Made by a program: the position numbers and the translations under genes. Under the pieces are notes generated by a model. That model saw only the letters and a list, made by a program, of their open reading frames with translations, did not search any database and was not told where the DNA came from. Of a stretch of 64,000 nucleotides of DNA, positions 9,721 to 20,639 are shown one piece after another (the first letter of the stretch is position 1; the number at the start of each line of letters is the position of its first letter). The DNA is from Plectrocnemia conspersa (lineage: Eukaryota; Arthropoda; Insecta; Trichoptera; Polycentropodidae), in assembly GCA_009617715.1 (NCBI GenBank), contig VTFK01000162.1:62001-126000 (forward strand), given 5' to 3'.

Positions 9721-12600
9721 CGTTTCAGCTCGTGTTTGTGAATGAAACTTTATCTATATAGCAAAATACACATTTCAATAATCGTACATATCCACAATCG
9801 TGCGTCTGTTCGGATAAACACATTGGCGATCAATATACTTCAAGTTCTGTAATTCATTTTGTTAAACTGTTAGTTATCACCCGTTGAATAACCGACAAGG
9901 AAAACCATTTCAGTGTGTCCCATGTACCTCATTTAAATGCTTCACTATCTGGTCCCGATTGAAAATATACGGATTATTCAAAAGGCAGGTGAACAGCCAG
10001 ATAAGAGATTGGAAACATCGAGCACACCTCATGTCTAATCATGTTATCACTTCATCAAACTTTTGTTTTAATTATGAATAAACTCTCAACTATGAGTTTT
10101 TTTGATGGAAGCAAATTATTTACAATATCTGTCTATTTCGAGTTTGACATGAAGGTTAATAAAAGGTCGGGGTGTTCAAATTTGGAAGCAATAATTGTCA
10201 TAGGATCATACTTATTTTCTTTCATATTACTATGAGTTTTTGGAACAACTGAAACTTACCCATCCCTTGCAGTATTAATTTGACACGACTGGCTTTATTT
10301 TCCTATACAAACATTGTTGATTTATTATTATGGCGTCACATATTTCGCCATATCAATGTTTCAATTGACAATCATATTTCTTTAAATACTATTTTCAAAA
10401 TATACGATATGAGGGTTTAAATGAGCAATATATAAAATATTTGTTTCATAAAACGAATTATTTGTGCATTTTCCGAAGAAAAAATCCGAAGCTTTACCTT
10501 ACATAAATGAACAAGCAATTCGATTTATTGAACAAAGTATTTATTTAATTGCACATATCTCTTAAAATAGTTCCCTGATAAATAGCTTTTATTAGATTAA
10601 TTATAATTAGTATGTTATTCAAATAGTTTCATTTTACAGATTTTTCTTCACAACCTATATATCTATCTCTGTTATAGGCGCACTGTTTATAATAATAATG
10701 TAATGTTTTTATTTACGTTTTAATTATTATATTACGTTCAATGTGTATTTTAGTTAAAGAAACATAAAAATACAGTATACATTTTTAATTTTTAAGTTCA
10801 ATATGCTTTTATTGTATCAGGGAATCCTGAGTAAATAATAAAGGGTCGATATTACATTGTTAGGGACCGATGGATAAGGGTTAATATATATTTTTTAAAT
10901 TGTTACTAAAAGATTATCATTACATACGTTAACTATAAAGTCTTATATACAAATAAGTAACCAACCATACTCGTCACATAAACACTGACAGTCAATTCCT
11001 TAACCTTAATTGTTCTCGTGTATGAAAGATTATTGTAACAAATTTCCCCACGGACGAATTAATTCGTTCTTGTTTAAGTAAAATTAACAATAATTGTTAA
11101 TTTTATCAAAATGTCGCTATTAATGATTTAAAAAGTCTTATTGTAATGCATTTAATTAAATGTAAATATGTAATATAACTATTAAACACAGTAATAAAAT
11201 AAACTAAATTTTAGATGTTCCTCAGCCACATATGCGGGTTCTTTGCGGTCGAGTTAACTATTTTTTTCTAATCTTATTTAATCCTACGTATATAAAAAAA
11301 CACCCTTAATAAATGTAGTATATATGAATTTATTATATCGGTTAGAGCTTCCGATCCGAGTACCCGATTACCCGCGCATTTTAAAAATAACTGAATACCC
11401 TGTTATTTTTGACGGGTATCCGGTTATTTTAATTTCAATATAATACTTAATTTCTCCATATGAAATTTATATATCTCACACAATTTTCATGATGTGAAAT
11501 TCTCCGGCTGTTCTTCTATTTTGCAAAACTCATTTAGAAATTAAGTGGGTAGTGAGAGCGGTGTATCGAAAAGGGACAGATAGTATTGTTTCACAATGTA
11601 AGTTTTATTACATTTTGTTTCGGCATCCTCAAACATTTGCCGTTTAATCATATTATCTTAAAATACACAAGGCATACTCGGGGGACGGTCGTACACAAAA
11701 AACGCCATATAAGTATATTATTATTATTTATATATAGCTCTCTAGCAATGGATTTGAACAGGCTTGTTTTAATACTCAAATGTAATTTTGATATCAATTA
11801 CACAAAAAAAAAATTTCATTAGGTAATTAATAATTAAACAAAAAATAATTAATCTTTACTTTTGTAAATATTTTGGCAAATTCTGTACAAAGAGGTGATT
11901 CATAAATAGAAGATTATAATATTTTCATTCATCCTTTGACTCATAGTAACAAAAAATTTTTGCTCTCAACAGTATATTGGGACGGGTGAGCCCTTTCACG
12001 TGTTTTTACGATAAGCAAATTTATATATTAAAATTATTCAACGCTCACAGACAAAAATTGACAAGAGTGGTTCTGAATATTTCTTTTTCATTTTTCATCA
12101 CAAAATTGAATCTTGTCACTGGACTTTAAAATTGATATATTATGACTAAACTTAACCCTTTCTTAGATGCAACTTTATAAAAAATACATTAGTGCAATAT
12201 AAGTTATCAATTTGTTTATCCGTTATTCTATGACATTTTAAAACTGATAAATTTATTAACCATAACAGTATTGTAACAAATAATATTTTTAGCCGCCGTT
12301 GTAATTAATTTTTTAATCAAAATTTTTAAATTTGACGGTTGAAGGTTAGGATCCCCCATCTTCTTACCTATATATTTCATTGAACCTCCGTATTTTGTTT
12401 CCCAGGTGCAATTCTAAATTTATATGTATTCTGTAAATAAAATTCATTTAAATCAAGAATTAAGAAATAATGTTATATAATTATACATATTTTTTTATAT
12501 TATATTTATTTTTGATATCAACATTCAAATAAAATTATAGTAAACAATTCCTTCTGATTTCTATTATAGTAAATTTTAAAGTTTTGTTTAAATAATTATA
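9721..12600. other. AT-rich presumed intron; one hAT-like end near 11344
   Basis: No recognisable coding similarity; the short open frames are not supported. At 11344-11440 a sequence starting TAGAGCTTCCGATCCGAG, with repeated ACCCG and GGGTA motifs, resembles the terminal region of the hAT element at 12610 (TAGAG start plus short palindromic subterminal repeats), but no partner end was found. Confidence 0.35.
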
Positions 12601-12609
12601 CATCCATGC

Positions 12610-13724
12610 TAGAGTCTCCAATTACTCGAACCATCAACTACTCGAGTATCGAATATTGAAATTTTAAAATACTCGAGTACTCGAGTACTTTCGAGTATTT
12701 ACCAAATGTACCAAAACAGCTATTATTCAAATTTGTGCACATATAAATAAATAAATAAAATACTTAGTATGTTAATTTTACAATTATTTTAACTTCACGA
12801 ACATACTTTTTAAAAACAATAATGCAAAAAGTGTCTCGAATTTAATATTACTGCTAACCTTTGGTTTTATTATTCCCGTTATAGAAAAAAACCCTTTCCG
12901 TTGCTGTTGATGTTGGTCTTATTGTCATTTACGCATTGGATAAGGCTTCTAATTTATATCTGTTCGCTTTTTATAGATATAAAATTTTTTGAACTCTCTT
13001 TTTATGTTCTCTTCTTTCATTCCCTTCTATGCTTTTCTCTTATTTCCTTCGACTATTGACAAAACAGCATTTTGTAATTCTTCTTGAATAGATTTTTTTT
13101 CTTAACAATATACAATCTTCTACTCCTTCTGATTAATGCGAAGAATTTAAATCTATATCCTTCGAAGATGTATTTGGGTGAATCCCTTTCACTCTAGAGC
13201 TAAACGGTTCGCAAAGAACTGACTTTACTTTAAATGCCTTTAAAACACACAATTGTTTTGATTTATATTTTAAGCTGAGGGATCAGTATAAACAATTGAC
13301 AACAATTTACGCTACAACTGCATAGTCATAAAACCTAAACATTTTTTTTTGTTTATATTTCATATTGTTCATTGCCATAGATTAGATAAGTCGGGACTGT
13401 CGAACAGAAAACACAAAAGAAATTTCTCCATCGTACCCACTAACATAGCCGACGACCGGAACTATGCAACTATGGAACTATGAAAAAATTATACCTGATA
13501 GTAACCGCTCTAACTCGGGACTTCGGGCATAAACGCCAAATAAAAGCAAGACGTTAACCTTTACCGGACCGAGTTAAAGTTATTTTTGTTTCTGAAATAT
13601 TTAAAAAAAATTTAATTTCGAGTATTAATCGAGTAATTTTCAAAATACTCGATTATCAAGTACTTGAAAAATAGACAAAAATACTCGAGTATCGAGTACT
13701 CGATTACTCGAATTGGAGACTCTA
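12610..13724 (-). mobile_element. hAT element remnant with 14-bp TIRs and 8-bp target duplication
   Basis: The ends are exact inverted repeats: TAGAGTCTCCAATT at 12610-12623 and its complement at 13711-13724. They are flanked by a perfect 8-bp direct duplication ATCCATGC (12602-12609 and 13725-13732), the size expected of hAT transposons. Both subterminal regions are full of the palindrome ACTCGAGT and close variants, plausible transposase binding sites. Inside, the minus strand near 12930-12780 reads RPTSTATERVF and then, after frameshifts, FALLFFKKYV, matching the hAT C-terminal dimerisation region. Most of the transposase is missing or decayed, so the copy is non-autonomous now. Confidence 0.85.
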
Positions 13725-13732
13725 ATCCATGC

Positions 13733-15265
13733 ATCTTTAAAACCTCAAAAATGGTAAAGAAACCTCGCTACAAAGCGGCCCTAATCAAATTTGAGTATTA
13801 ATAAAGGAAGGGTTAATATGTTACTATTTTGCTTTCGAGTTTAATTCATTGGGATATCTTTTTAGATCACAGTAAACATTAGCTAGATATTGTTAATTGA
13901 AAAAGTATTTTTTTTATATATATTATATCGCTAATTCAATATAGTTTACATACATATCCCACAAGTGTCATCTATTTTTTATCGACTACAATCAGTACTA
14001 TTTAAAAAAGGTTAATCTAATTTTAGATTATTAGTCTAATTTATATTATAATAAATTTTAAAAATTTAGATGTATTAAAATACTATAGAAGCTGAAAGAT
14101 ATCGGGTTTTATATGGTATTTGATTCCACAGATTTTCAATCGATTCGCATTGACATGAGTGTTAGTATAACTTGTAAGATATGCTTGAACATTGTTTTAT
14201 ATGACTTTTGGCGAAATTGTTGGGTTTTTACTGTCGAGGTCACTAAGTTGCCGGTTGAGATAATTGACCTTCGGAAAATTCAAGTTTATCATCGCACACT
14301 TGTCGCTTTTTATATAATTCCTTAATAATGTTTTTATGTGATTCTTATTGAAGCTTATCTTCTTGCATCAATAAAATTTGCGTAATAGGGTCAATGAAAT
14401 CAAATCTCACTCACACAAAACAATAAGAGTAATTTCACATTTCAAATGATTTTATAACACCTTAACGTTTTTAACGATGTTGCTGTTTATTCGATAAAGC
14501 AACTAATTCACACACAGTTGTGTACTTAGAAATTATCACACGCATAATTTAGCGCTTCTTATCTATGGCTCTTTCAATCAGCAAACAGAGCAATGACAAA
14601 CGCTGATATGATTATCACTGTCTAAAACAAACACTAGTCCAGATATTTTATTATATGATACATTTTTCTTTCAATACTTTATACAAACAATAAATAACAT
14701 CTGCTACCTGTGGCGCTAAGTACATACACTATATGTTATGTATCATTGTGTGACCTACATGATAACAGTTGGTCGCATGCAAGTTTGCCTCGAATTGTGC
14801 ATTATTGAGAAAACAAGGCTAACGCGCGTCTTGTCAATAAACGCGATTGCAATTATTATTAGCTAAAAGTATCGATTTCTGTGCAAAATCGTTTGGAATC
14901 ATGCGACCGGTGTCGAAGTTGAGTTATCAAAAATACGACCTTGGCTTAGTAATGTGTAAGGGAAACGCCCGAAAAACATTTTTGTCGCAAATCGATGGTT
15001 GGTGATATCGAAGGGAGCGGCTTGATGAACTATAAATCACTATATAATGGATTAAACCACCTTTATAATACATTGCAAAAAAACAGTTAATTTGATTAGA
15101 CTTAACATTTAAATAGTTTATTATGGAATTTATACTGAAAGCTAAAGCAAGGATACGATAAACTAGGGATAATGGTTAACATTCTTTATATTTTTGTAAA
15201 TTTTTTTGAGAGATTATTTATAAATTTTATATTGGCAAATTTTTAAAATTCAATGCGTACTTCAT
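13733..15265. other. AT-rich presumed intron, nothing recognised
   Basis: No exon, RNA gene or repeat end could be supported. A 70-codon plus-strand frame at 14113-14325 lacks any familiar motif. Confidence 0.4.
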
Positions 15266-15941
15266 TGTTGGAATAAGTTTTTAGGGGGTGTAGCCCTAGG
15301 GCTGGTTGACCTCGCGGCCAATGAGACTTGTGTGAATCTAGATGGATTGTTTTATTAAGCGATATTTACATGTGACAAATGGACGATTACGGCGTGAGTT
15401 TTCTCGCGATGAAGGTGAAGGTGGCGCAGGTGGTGATGCCGGTAGATGATTCTCAGGGTTCTTGTGGCTGCGTGCGGCGAGCGTCAAATGTGATCTTCAG
15501 GTCTGTCTGTGGTTCCTTCGGATGGCTGCGTCGCTGGCTCTCTGCTGTCTCCGGCCGTCTCTGTCTGGTGCTTCAGCCGTATCGTATCTCGGACCGTCTC
15601 GTATAGTGCCTCCGATCGTCTGCCCTCTCATCGGAGTCGGGGCTTATATCCTTTAGGGGTTGCACGCTTGCTGGCCAATCGCGATTGTGCATCGATCTCC
15701 TAGCCAATCGCTGCAGTCGCTTCGTAGAACTCGAGAAATTAGATGTTGCATTTTCGAAAGCGAGTTTTTTGCTTGTCCATACTTTCAAATTCTACGGAAA
15801 GGGTTTGCGATGTAGTGATTGATTGCTTCCGTACCGTTTTGTCACAAAAGGATTCTCTTAACGACTCGTGTTGTGTAGTCAAAAGAAATCCCTCTTGTCT
15901 CATTGTTAATGAATGAACGTTTTTGGTCACGGTCATCAACA
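15266..15941 (-). mobile_element. Probable solo LTR of an LTR retrotransposon
   Basis: Read on the minus strand the block starts TGTTGATGACC and ends TTCCAACA, the TG...CA form of long terminal repeats, about 676 bp long. It contains a TATAAG promoter-like box near 15640, a moderately GC-rich transcribed-looking region, and AATAAA near 15350 about 85 bp before the end, giving the U3-R-U5 order. No internal retroviral-type coding sequence adjoins it, which suggests a solo LTR. Flanking bases (TTCAT left, ATGAT right) are not a clear target duplication, so the exact edges are uncertain. Overlapping open frames here are not genes. Confidence 0.5.
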
Positions 15942-17216
15942 ATGATACAATTACTATTTTAAATCTGGACCTATTTGTGTGGTCGCCATAAGTTCAAAGA
16001 ATGCCTCTGGAAATTCTTCAGGATCAGTATTATCGGTTCGAAAACATATAACTGATAATTATCATCATTTATTAAATGGTAAACTGCTATGCAGTTTTAT
16101 TTATATGGTTATTGTGCCGTCACTAACACAGATAATGTCATCTTATTTGTTTTAATTTATTAGTAGATCATTAGTAAACTCTTCTTGTTTGAAAGCTTTA
16201 ATAACTTTTTTTTTATTTTGATCCAGATCAAAACCATATGAAATACGTGGGTGATACGTTGTTTGGTTTGATTATCTTTAAAAAAATATATTAACATCCT
16301 CTTTAAAATCCTTCCTAAGGAAAAAAAATAAAAAGGGCAAAAATGTTTATTCATATATATTGAAAATATTTTATTTTATTTTAATTTCAATTTTTTTTAT
16401 CCTATCAACATATTTTTTTTAAATAGTCTTTGTAAAAATATCGGCTAAGTTCGTTAGCCAACTTGATTCAAAATGGCGGCTATTAAAAAATAAAAATTCG
16501 TAACACTTCATTAAAAAATCGCTAGGTAAAAAACACTATAAAATAAAAATTGAAAATAAAATAGATTATTTTTACATTTCAGTGGATTTTTGAGTTTGAA
16601 TCATATTAACGTAAAATTACTTTCAACAATAGATCTTGTTAATATCTCAACTAATTTTGTTAATTTTTTTTTTAATATTTTGTTCATAAACTGCTATTTT
16701 ATTAAAAAAATATTGTATATTTTTTTAATAAAAGTACGCGATTTAAAAAATATATTATCAACCACCAAAAAAAAATAATAACTATTTTATAGTAACATTA
16801 TATTATTATATTATAAAAAATGCGATTCACCATGACCGGCTATGGAAAATTCAATGTCATAAATATTTTTCAAAGGTCATCTACATTCATTTTTATTAAA
16901 AACTGATATTTTTAAGAAAATTTTATGATTTGTACCGCGCATCGAAAATTTTTATTTTATTTTTATCCGAACCTGCTATTTTACTAAAATACACATAGAG
17001 GTAATACGGACGCACAATGATTTTTTTCATAATTTATTTAATTAATCTAAAAAGACAGACGCCGACAATCACTCAATAGTCATTTCTACCGATAAAAAAT
17101 GCCAACATAAAATATTTACTTTACTGTATCTATTCATATAAAATAAAAACAAAACCATGTATCACAACTCTATACAAGCAATGACTAAATAATTTAAATT
17201 ATTTATCTAATTTATA
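15942..17216. other. AT-rich presumed intron, nothing recognised
   Basis: Long T- and A-rich tracts; the open frames are low-complexity and I regard none as coding. Confidence 0.4.
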
Positions 17217-17640
17217 AAATGTGGGTCTTCGCTTTCTCCAAGAATGCTCTCCATGTTCTCAATTTCCTCCGGTCCTGTGCCAGGTTACTCCAATTTTTGA
17301 CTCCAGTCATCCGTCGACCTCGGTAATTGTTCAACTCTCCGAACCATATGTCAGCATATATCTAATCAATGTTTTGTACATGAGTATTTTCGTTCGAAGA
17401 TATAGTGTCCGTGATTTGATCTGATTTATTAGAGCGAAGTAACATTTATTTTCTGACACTATTCGTTTTTTGATCTCAACGTTTTTGGATGATACCAGAT
17501 TTCCTAGGTATATAAAACTGCTGACAAACAGATTGGGTTCATTACTTACATTAAAATAATATTTGCTTGTGTCTCTTCGGGGTAGTAATGTTATTGTTCT
17601 GTGTCCCTTTCTTCGTCGTTTAACAGATTATCGAAGTGCT
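17217..17640 (-). mobile_element. Decayed RTE-like LINE ORF2 C-terminal fragment
   Basis: On the minus strand the sequence encodes FIYLGNLVSSKNVEIKKRI followed by a YFALINQI-like segment, and ends in GVKNWSNLAQDRRKLRTW then FLEKAKTH near 17221. This resembles the reverse-transcriptase tail and terminal W-x-x-x-A-Q-D-R motif of RTE-type elements. The stretch between these segments is deleted compared with a full element. It belongs to a different family from the LINE at 19.1 kb. Confidence 0.7.
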
Positions 17641-19143
17641 CCACCTATCTATCTAAGATCTTTGATTTTTCATTTATGACGACTCCTTTTTTATTTTTAA
17701 ACATGGAGTTCCGCGGTTTAAACTCTCTCCGAATTTGGTTAACTTACGGTAAAATAATCTACAGAGCTGTTCAATTTTTTTGCTGTCGTTTTTTCTCCCT
17801 GTGGATTTTTTCCCTCTGCGCAGTAATTTGTAGTTACAACAGATCAGATGCTATTGTATGATTTCCTTGCTGCATTATTTTATATGTCAGGTTTTTCTCT
17901 TTGGTTGCTTCTTGGTATTATGTATCAAACTATTCCTTGTTTCGATTTCTTGGTGCCTGCTCAAAGACATTTTCTGCCGCTGACGTAACAGTAATTCCAA
18001 TATACCCTATGTTCTTCATTGCTTTCGTAATTATGAAAGTTCAATATTATATGTTTTACTATGATATACATATATGTATATTATTCGTACACATTCGGGC
18101 ACAACAACGGTACACATGTATAAAACAGATTGTGTCTTAAAGTCAGCGCGTTTGCAACTCTTTATTAAAATTTGTATATAGAATTTATTACTTTAAATGT
18201 CATATTATAGTACTATTTTAATTGATATAGTAAAATGGAATAAGTATACAATCTTATGAATCATTTATCAACCTTCGTGTAGAATCCTCGTTTCAGATAC
18301 ATAAACGGCTCTTATCCTCGGCGTCCTTTATTACATTATTAATTAATTAATTAATAAGATCGATTGCGAAAATTGTGTGACGTTTTGAATAATTCATCGT
18401 GGGCATATACGTGATAGATTCAAACTAAGGAGACCTTGTTTGGTCGATGCCAATGCCGTAGCATTGACTTAGACCACTTATTGCAGATTAACGAAGACAC
18501 ACAATGGGTTTAACGTGGTCGTTTATATTTTATTGCCGTTAGTAATATTTAATTTGACGAGAGTGGTGTACAGGTATCAAAATTGTATCGATTAAAGCTC
18601 AACTCGCACGCGAAGTATATAAAATATTTAATTATTGATAATATGTTAATGGTATGCGAGTGCGGAAGTTACTATTTTCATTTTGCTGGCTAAAGTTGTT
18701 TGTTTACTGAACGCGAGCTGTTCGATCGGGTTCCTTTCTCTGTTATTTACCAGAAGATGTTTGCTTGAAACACACAGCAATCTAAAGTAGACATGTCCGT
18801 TTGACAAACACGATTTTGCAAATATTGTGAATTTGTGTGATCGGATTGTTCGATACGGACGATTGCGCGAATTCAACAAGCGTGTATAAATACGCGATTC
18901 GCATTTTAACCATGGATAATGCATTACACTTGAAATAACAATCGAATGACATTTTGTCGAGAACAATGTGCAATGCACTGTTGAATGCTTTGAAATAAAT
19001 CTCGATGGCTTATTGAGTTAAATATTGTTTTTAGTAGTGATTAATACAACATAGTCATGGATAAAATAATTCATTAAGTACTAAACCCGCGACGATAAGT
19101 CGTAAATACTTATTAAACTTGGTTAAAATAGCATAATACTGTT
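17641..19143. other. Presumed intron, AT-rich, nothing recognised
   Basis: Contains a short AATT-type microsatellite near 18339-18358 and several meaningless open frames on both strands (for example 18646-18978, minus). No supported feature. Confidence 0.4.
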
Positions 19144-20485
19144 TTGTTAGACCAACAGCACGGGTTTCGTCCTGCCCGTTCCACTGTTACTAACCTTCTG
19201 TCGTTCACCAAAACGGTGACAACTTCTTTCGATGCGGGAATTCAAGTAGACGTCGTGTATACAGATTGTGAGAAAGCATTTGACAAAGTTTGTCATAGGT
19301 TATTATTAAAAAAAATTGTCGAACTTCGGTTGCTCGGATAATTTAACTCGGTTATTCTCGAGTTATTTAAGCAATCGTAGACTGTTTGTAACCTATGGTG
19401 GACGATTGTCAAAATAATATTTTACCCCTTCGGGGGTTCCTCAAGGATACAATCTGGGACCTCTGCTTTTTGTGTTATTAATGACATAAATACAGCAATT
19501 AAAAATTCAAGTTTTCTTCTGTACGCAGATGATTTAAAATTATATAAATACATTCGATCTGTTGTGGACTCCTTCTCTCTACAAAGTGATTTAAACTCTC
19601 TGTGGAGATGGGCTTCCGTTAACCGTCTGCCTTTTAGTGTCGGAAAGTGCCATACTGTGTCATTTTCTCGACCCCGTTCGCCATCAGCTTATTTCTACCA
19701 TCTCGGTGGTAACATTTTGACTAGAGAAACTTCCACTAAAGATCTCGGAATCACTTTCGAGAGCAAATGGAGGTTCTCTCTACACATACACGACGTCTGT
19801 GATAAATCTTCCAAGATGCTCGGCTTTGTTATGAGGAATGCCTTTCACTTTGACGATCCGTCAGTTATTCGCAGCCTCTATGACACCTTAGTTCGTAGCA
19901 TTCTTGAATCGGGATCTATAATTTGGAATCCCCGAATAGCCAAATATTCCCTTTTAGTGGAAAAAAAAATTCAAAGAAGGTATTTAAGATACCTTTACAA
20001 AAGGATATTTGGTTATTATCCGTACTTATTTCCCAGCGCCTTTCTTTTAGGAACGTTGGGATATGATTAGTTCTCGCAGAAAGCTGTATGTAGCTAAGCA
20101 TTTTTTAAATTACTAAAAGGTGCTGTCGACAATCCAGCTATTCTCGAGGAATTCCAGTTTTGGGTTCCGGAACATTTTCGAGAATCACGATCGAGGCCTC
20201 TTTTGATGGCCGTTAATGCTAGGACATCCGCACTTGCCGACTCGCCTATAGCTGTGGCCATCTGGTTCCTTAATACGCTGGCATTACATATTGATTTATT
20301 TAATGTTAGCTTCGAGGATCTGATCCAGTTTGTATTATTTAATTTTAATATTTTATAATTTTTTGTTAAGTTTAAGTATTGTTATATTTATGTATATATA
20401 CGTTTTTTATGTTTTATAAATTTAAAATTTGTTTTCGACCATCGTGGCGCATTGGGGTAACCTGTTAGGCCACGATGGTCTTAAT
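19144..20485 (+). mobile_element. Non-LTR retrotransposon (Jockey/CR1-like), 3' half of ORF2 with 3' hairpin
   Basis: The best-preserved copy of a LINE family found at several places in the window. Reverse-transcriptase blocks appear in order: QQHGFRPARSTVTNLLSF, VDVVYTDCEKAFDKVCH, a frameshifted SGTS-type block near 19430-19470, the catalytic YADDLKLY near 19520, then a 168-codon frame from 19564 to 20070 covering the thumb and C-terminal region (KDLGITFESKW, LYDTLVRSILESGSIIWNP). Further C-terminal coding continues after a stop to about 20357. The 3' end has a perfect 12-bp stem (20437-20448 with 20469-20480). Stops and frameshifts make it inactive, and the 5' half is absent. Confidence 0.85.
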
Positions 20486-20513
20486 TTAATCTAAAAAAAA
20501 CATGTGTATCAGC

Positions 20514-20636
20514 CAAGCGCGCATGGGCGTGCGGAACGCATGTAACGCAAGCCCTTATCTCTCACTCACTCTCGTCATCTAACACGCGATCGAGCGAAAG
20601 AGAATGTATCTCATCGTACGCGCTTGATATCAGCGT
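20514..20636 (-). repeat. MITE-like repeat, copy A (partial)
   Basis: Read on the minus strand from 20636, the sequence CAAGCGCGTACGATGAGATA and what follows (a GAGTGAGAGATAAGGGC block, then ACATGCGTTCC) aligns closely with the left half of the palindromic repeat at 40171-40250. This copy directly follows the LINE tail and lacks most of the second arm. Two copies about 20 kb apart, one in a different gene's intron, support a dispersed MITE family. Confidence 0.75.
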
Positions 20637-20639
20637 ATA

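Noticed and set aside
15379..15942. Several overlapping open frames on both strands
   Set aside because: They fall inside the LTR-like element, which is GC-richer and therefore has fewer stops by chance.
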